From: Candidatus Nanopelagicales bacterium
Lineage (GTDB): Bacteria; Actinomycetota; Actinomycetes; Nanopelagicales; Nanopelagicaceae
DNA length: 8,801 bases
Direction: 5' to 3'
Assembly (NCBI GenBank): GCA_030832365.1
Contig: JAURJF010000038.1
Span: 1-8,801, forward strand
Part shown: positions 7,078-8,801 of the stretch, piece after piece
Layout of the letters: each line of letters starts with the position of its first letter
Position numbering within the stretch: position 1 is the stretch's first letter
Position numbers and translations under genes: made by a program
The notes under the pieces: generated by a model
What the model saw: the letters and a program-made list of their open reading frames with translations, nothing else
Databases searched by the model: none
Told to the model about the DNA's origin: nothing

Positions 7078-8105
7078 TATTTACTCACCGCCAAGAGGTG
7101 AAGCCTTAGATTCTTATCTTTATTTCCAAGTAAATCCGCAGCAATTAGCTCAAGATTCAGCCTTTGATTAAGACTCTCTATTCCAAGATTGCTAGCAAAA
7201 TCAAGACCGGATCCAAGAAGTGTTGGCGCTTGGTAGAGGAAAACTTCATCAAAGAGTCCAGCTTTAAGAAATGCGCTATTTAACGTTGGGCCAGCTTCAA
7301 TCAAGATCTGATTCCAGCTGCGCTCTTTAGCTAACTCTATGAACGCACCTAGATCACTATCTTTAATTTGGATTGTTTCAGCGCTCTTATCTAGAATCTT
7401 AGAATCTATTGGTATCTCTCGTTTTCCAAGGATTACTCGCACGGGTCGAAATTCAAAATTTTCGCGCTCGACATTTCTGACCGTTAGAGATGGATTATCA
7501 GCAAGGACTGTCCCAGTACCAGTGACTATGGCATCGCATTGACTACGAAGAATTGCTACATCAGATCTTGAAATCTCGCTTGTAATCCATTTTGAACTGC
7601 CATCTAGCGCTGCAATTTTTCCATCAAGACTAGCTGCAATCTTTATCGTTATATATGGACGAGAGTTATTAATCTTTCCAAGCCATGCTCTATTGGTGAA
7701 GGAAACTTCATCTTGGAGTAGCCCTTGCTCAACAATTATTCCTGCATTAATTAGCGCCTGCGCTCCCCCTTGGGCTATCGGGTTTGGATCGCTAAGGGCA
7801 AAAAATACCTTTTTGATCCCTGCGGCAATTATTGCCTTAGTGCAGGGCGGAGTCTTTCCCTGATGATTGCATGGTTCAAGTGTTACAAAGAGAGTTGCTC
7901 CTAATGTTTTCGGTCCAGCTTTATCAATTGCAAAAACTTCAGCATGTGCTCCGCCATTTTGGCTGTGATGAAAACCTTCACTAATAATCTGGCCATCATT
8001 GCCAATAATTACGGCGCCAACAATTGGATTCGGCGCGCTCTTTCCAAGACCAAGTTTTGAAATTTCGTTGGCACGGCGCATTGCAGATATTGCATCTATC
8101 ATCAT
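7077..8105 (-). CDS. ribD: Bifunctional riboflavin deaminase/reductase RibD
   Basis: 342-residue enzyme for the two steps after GTP opening: deamination of the pyrimidine and NADPH-dependent reduction of the ribose side chain. The N-terminal cytidine-deaminase-like domain (about 1-140) has APNPIVGAVI (24-33), the zinc/catalytic HAE (54-56) and EPCNHQGKTPPC (77-88), giving ligands His54, Cys79 and Cys88 with Glu56 as the proton shuttle. The C-terminal DHFR-like reductase (about 148-342) has RPYITIKIAASLDGKIA (149-165) and TGTGTVLADNPSLTVR (195-210). The start is decided by the strong SD GGAGG (8115-8111) lying five bases before ATG at 8105; a second ATG follows directly at 8102 and fits equally well. 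A TTG 33 bases upstream is in frame but would place the SD inside the gene. First gene of the operon, under the FMN riboswitch. Confidence 0.95.
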   Translation of the reverse strand: MMIDAISAMRRANEISKLGLGKSAPNPIVGAVIIGNDGQIISEGFHHSQNGGAHAEVFAIDKAGPKTLGATLFVTLEPCNHQGKTPPCTKAIIAAGIKKVFFALSDPNPIAQGGAQALINAGIIVEQGLLQDEVSFTNRAWLGKINNSRPYITIKIAASLDGKIAALDGSSKWITSEISRSDVAILRSQCDAIVTGTGTVLADNPSLTVRNVERENFEFRPVRVILGKREIPIDSKILDKSAETIQIKDSDLGAFIELAKERSWNQILIEAGPTLNSAFLKAGLFDEVFLYQAPTLLGSGLDFASNLGIESLNQRLNLELIAADLLGNKDKNLRLHLLAVSK

Positions 8106-8108
8106 CGC

Positions 8109-8133
8109 CACCTCCGAATAGATTTCCGGGGTG
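8109..8133 (-). promoter_or_regulatory. SD-sequestering hairpin of the FMN riboswitch expression platform
   Basis: In the minus-strand RNA, CACC (8133-8130) pairs with GGUG (8112-8109) and CCG (8129-8127) with CGG (8116-8114), with one bulged A (8113) and the 10-base loop GAAAUCUAUU. The whole ribD SD, GGAGG (8115-8111), is inside this stem, so the fold would block ribosome loading on ribD when it forms. Confidence 0.6.
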
Positions 8134-8286
8134 CCCAAAAGAGTGCGCGCAAGGATGCACGCATTATGTTTCCTCTTATCCGGACTTTAACCGTCGGTCT
8201 TGGAGTTTCACCAAGTCCACCGCTAGCTGGATGCAAGCGGGTCGCAGACTTTAACTGCCGGTTCGGAATTACACCGACCCCGGAAA
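8123..8286 (-). promoter_or_regulatory. Antisequestor: 10-base complement between aptamer P1/GGGG and the anti-SD strand
   Basis: The RNA segment UUUCCGGGGU (8286-8277), made of the P1 5' strand plus the conserved GGGG, is a perfect reverse complement of ACCCCGGAAA (8132-8123), which holds most of the anti-SD strand. This 10-base-pair helix cannot coexist with P1 or with the SD-sequestering hairpin. It therefore provides the expected OFF/ON choice: without FMN the long helix forms and the SD is free; with FMN, P1 holds and the SD is trapped. Pairing is seen in sequence; the mechanism is inferred. Confidence 0.6.
8137..8163 (-). terminator. GC-rich hairpin with short U-tract in the ribD leader
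   Basis: UGCGUGC (8163-8157) and GCGCGCA (8150-8144) form a 7-base-pair stem (one G-U) with loop AUCCUU, followed at once by CUCUUUU (8143-8137). It resembles a weak intrinsic terminator or an RNA-polymerase pause hairpin. It starts four bases after the P1 3' strand and lies inside the long antisequestor helix, so it seems compatible with both riboswitch states. A pause or constitutive attenuator is as likely as a switched terminator. Confidence 0.4.
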
Positions 8287-8288
8287 CA
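8167..8288 (-). promoter_or_regulatory. FMN riboswitch (RFN element)
   Basis: About 122 bases with all the conserved blocks of the FMN aptamer, read on the minus strand. P1 is 5' UGUUUCC (8288-8282) with 3' GGAAACA (8173-8167). The core contains GGGGUCGGUGUAAUUCCG, ACCGGCAGUUAAAGUCUGCGA, a P4 stem CCGCU/AGCGG, P5 ACUUGGUGAAACUCCAAG, and ACCGACGGUUAAAGUCCGGAU. It senses FMN and turns down riboflavin synthesis or import genes. Here it sits 62 bases upstream of the ribD ATG and would control the whole ribD-ribE-ribBA-ribH transcript. Confidence 0.97.
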
Positions 8289-8296
8289 ATAAAGCG

Positions 8297-8326
8297 AGTC
8301 TAGCCGAGAATTATTCTCCGTCCCAA
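8297..8326 (-). promoter_or_regulatory. Candidate promoter of the riboflavin operon
   Basis: On the minus strand, TTGGGA (8326-8321, 4 of 6 to TTGACA), an 18-base spacer, then TAGACT (8302-8297). Transcription would start about 8290, immediately before P1 of the riboswitch, which is where an RFN leader should begin. The -35 lies within the last codons of the DUF885 gene and the spacer holds its stop codon. Read-through from that upstream gene is also possible. Confidence 0.4.
8306..8318. repeat. Perfect 6-1-6 palindrome in the rib promoter spacer
   Basis: GAGAAT-T-ATTCTC, symmetrical around one base, located between the proposed -35 and -10 boxes and covering the DUF885 stop codon. The one-base centre makes it a poor RNA hairpin but a possible operator shape. 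It may equally be chance, since it overlaps coding sequence. Confidence 0.25.
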
Positions 8327-8801
8327 ACGGCCATTTCAGCCTTAAAGGGATCAAGTCCCATTGGACCAAGGTTTAATACATAGGAGTGAAATTTCTTTAG
8401 AGAGAACTTTGATCCAAGTCTCTTCTTTGCATCTTCTCTTGCCTCCATCATGAAGCGCTCTCCAACTTTGTAAGAAATTGCCTGTCCTGGCCAGCCAAGA
8501 TAGCGATCCACTTCACTTCGTGCAGAGATTTCATCAAGTAAAGCTCTTTCATGAAGAAGTTTAAATGCAGACTCCGCGTTCCAAACTTCACCATTAAAAT
8601 CTTTATAACCACAATGCATTCCAATATCAACGACGATACGTGCCGCTCTTAGCCCTTGCGCTGAGAGATATCCCATCTCATAACCAGGATCTTCAAAAGC
8701 ACCTAGTTCATCCATTAAGCGCTCTGCATAAAGCGCCCATCCTTCGCCATAACCAGAGACCCAGACTCTATTGCGCTGGAAACGATTTAGACGATCTGTG
8801 T
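8311..8801 (-). CDS. DUF885-family putative peptidase, C-terminal part (cut by window edge)
   Basis: The reading frame runs off the right edge without a start. The visible 162 residues are the C-terminal part of a protein normally about 550-600 residues long. Residues near the visible N-end, SGYGEGWALYAERLMDELG, match the conserved EGWALYAERL block of DUF885. YLGWPGQAISYKVGE and the FHSYVLNLG near the end are also family-typical. DUF885 proteins are thought to be zinc metallopeptidase-like; the HExxPGHH-type motif would lie upstream, outside the window, and the Glu of EGWA is a plausible further metal ligand. An internal ATG at 8715 is not the start, because the conserved block lies upstream of it. 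The stop is 23 bases before the FMN riboswitch and no terminator separates them. Family call confident; substrate unknown. Confidence 0.88.
   Translation of the reverse strand, partial: TDRLNRFQRNRVWVSGYGEGWALYAERLMDELGAFEDPGYEMGYLSAQGLRAARIVVDIGMHCGYKDFNGEVWNAESAFKLLHERALLDEISARSEVDRYLGWPGQAISYKVGERFMMEAREDAKKRLGSKFSLKKFHSYVLNLGPMGLDPFKAEMAVWDGE

Noticed and set aside
8106..8138. In-frame TTG start extending RibD by 11 residues (MGTPEIYSEVA)
   Set aside because: It would put the strong SD and its sequestering hairpin inside the coding region and lacks its own SD; the ATG at 8105 (or 8102) fits the SD and the family N-terminus.
8153..8236. Direct repeat of UGCAUCC in the P4 loop and in the downstream hairpin of the leader
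   Set aside because: Direct, not complementary, so the copies cannot pair with each other; no convincing shared partner was found, and a 7-mer may be chance.
8024..8254. Plus-strand open frame of 76 codons across the riboswitch
   Set aside because: It lies antisense to the RFN element and the ribD start and resembles no protein; an artefact of the structured RNA region.
8311..8715. Reading the DUF885 frame as a complete 134-residue gene starting at 8715
   Set aside because: The frame stays open to the window edge and the family's EGWALYAERL block lies upstream of that ATG, so the gene is simply truncated by the window.

Overview
The window looks like a piece of chromosome from a streamlined, low-GC actinobacterium. 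A freshwater Nanopelagicales (acI)-type organism is my best guess. This is an inference from the AT-rich coding style, gaps of only a few bases between genes, several genes with no Shine-Dalgarno (SD) site whose -10-like box sits right before the start codon, and an actinobacterial-looking aminotransferase/mmsA pair. There are no mobile elements, CRISPR arrays, tRNA or rRNA genes, and no gene-free stretch longer than about 175 bases.

Left part (1-1909): a UPF0114/YqhA-type four-helix membrane protein runs convergently into a small unrecognised two-helix membrane protein. The two stop codons lie in the two arms of one inverted repeat. Divergent from the second gene is trhO, the rhodanese-type tRNA U34 hydroxylase, with a promoter that would give a leaderless mRNA.

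Middle (1960-4817): a two-gene catabolic operon holds a class III (omega-amino acid) aminotransferase followed 2 bases later by a CoA-acylating methylmalonate/malonate-semialdehyde dehydrogenase (mmsA). Together they would take a beta-amino acid such as beta-alanine or 3-aminoisobutyrate to the semialdehyde and then to acetyl- or propionyl-CoA. The last 24 bases of mmsA overlap, tail to tail, the end of ribH on the other strand.

Right part (4794-8302, minus strand): a complete riboflavin operon ribD-ribE-ribBA-ribH, the same order as in Bacillus subtilis. All three internal junctions are one-base stop/start overlaps (TAATG, TGATG, TAATG). The operon is headed by a textbook FMN riboswitch (RFN element). 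Its expression platform can be read directly: a hairpin buries the ribD SD, and a perfect 10-base complement to the P1/GGGG side of the aptamer can form an alternative helix that frees it. A second, GC-rich hairpin followed by CUCUUUU lies between aptamer and SD and may be a pause or termination site. A candidate promoter sits just upstream, overlapping the end of the next gene.

Far right (8311-8801): the C-terminal 162 residues of a DUF885-family putative peptidase, same strand, cut by the window edge. I found no clearly novel system. The most informative element is the ribD leader and its mutually exclusive RNA structures.
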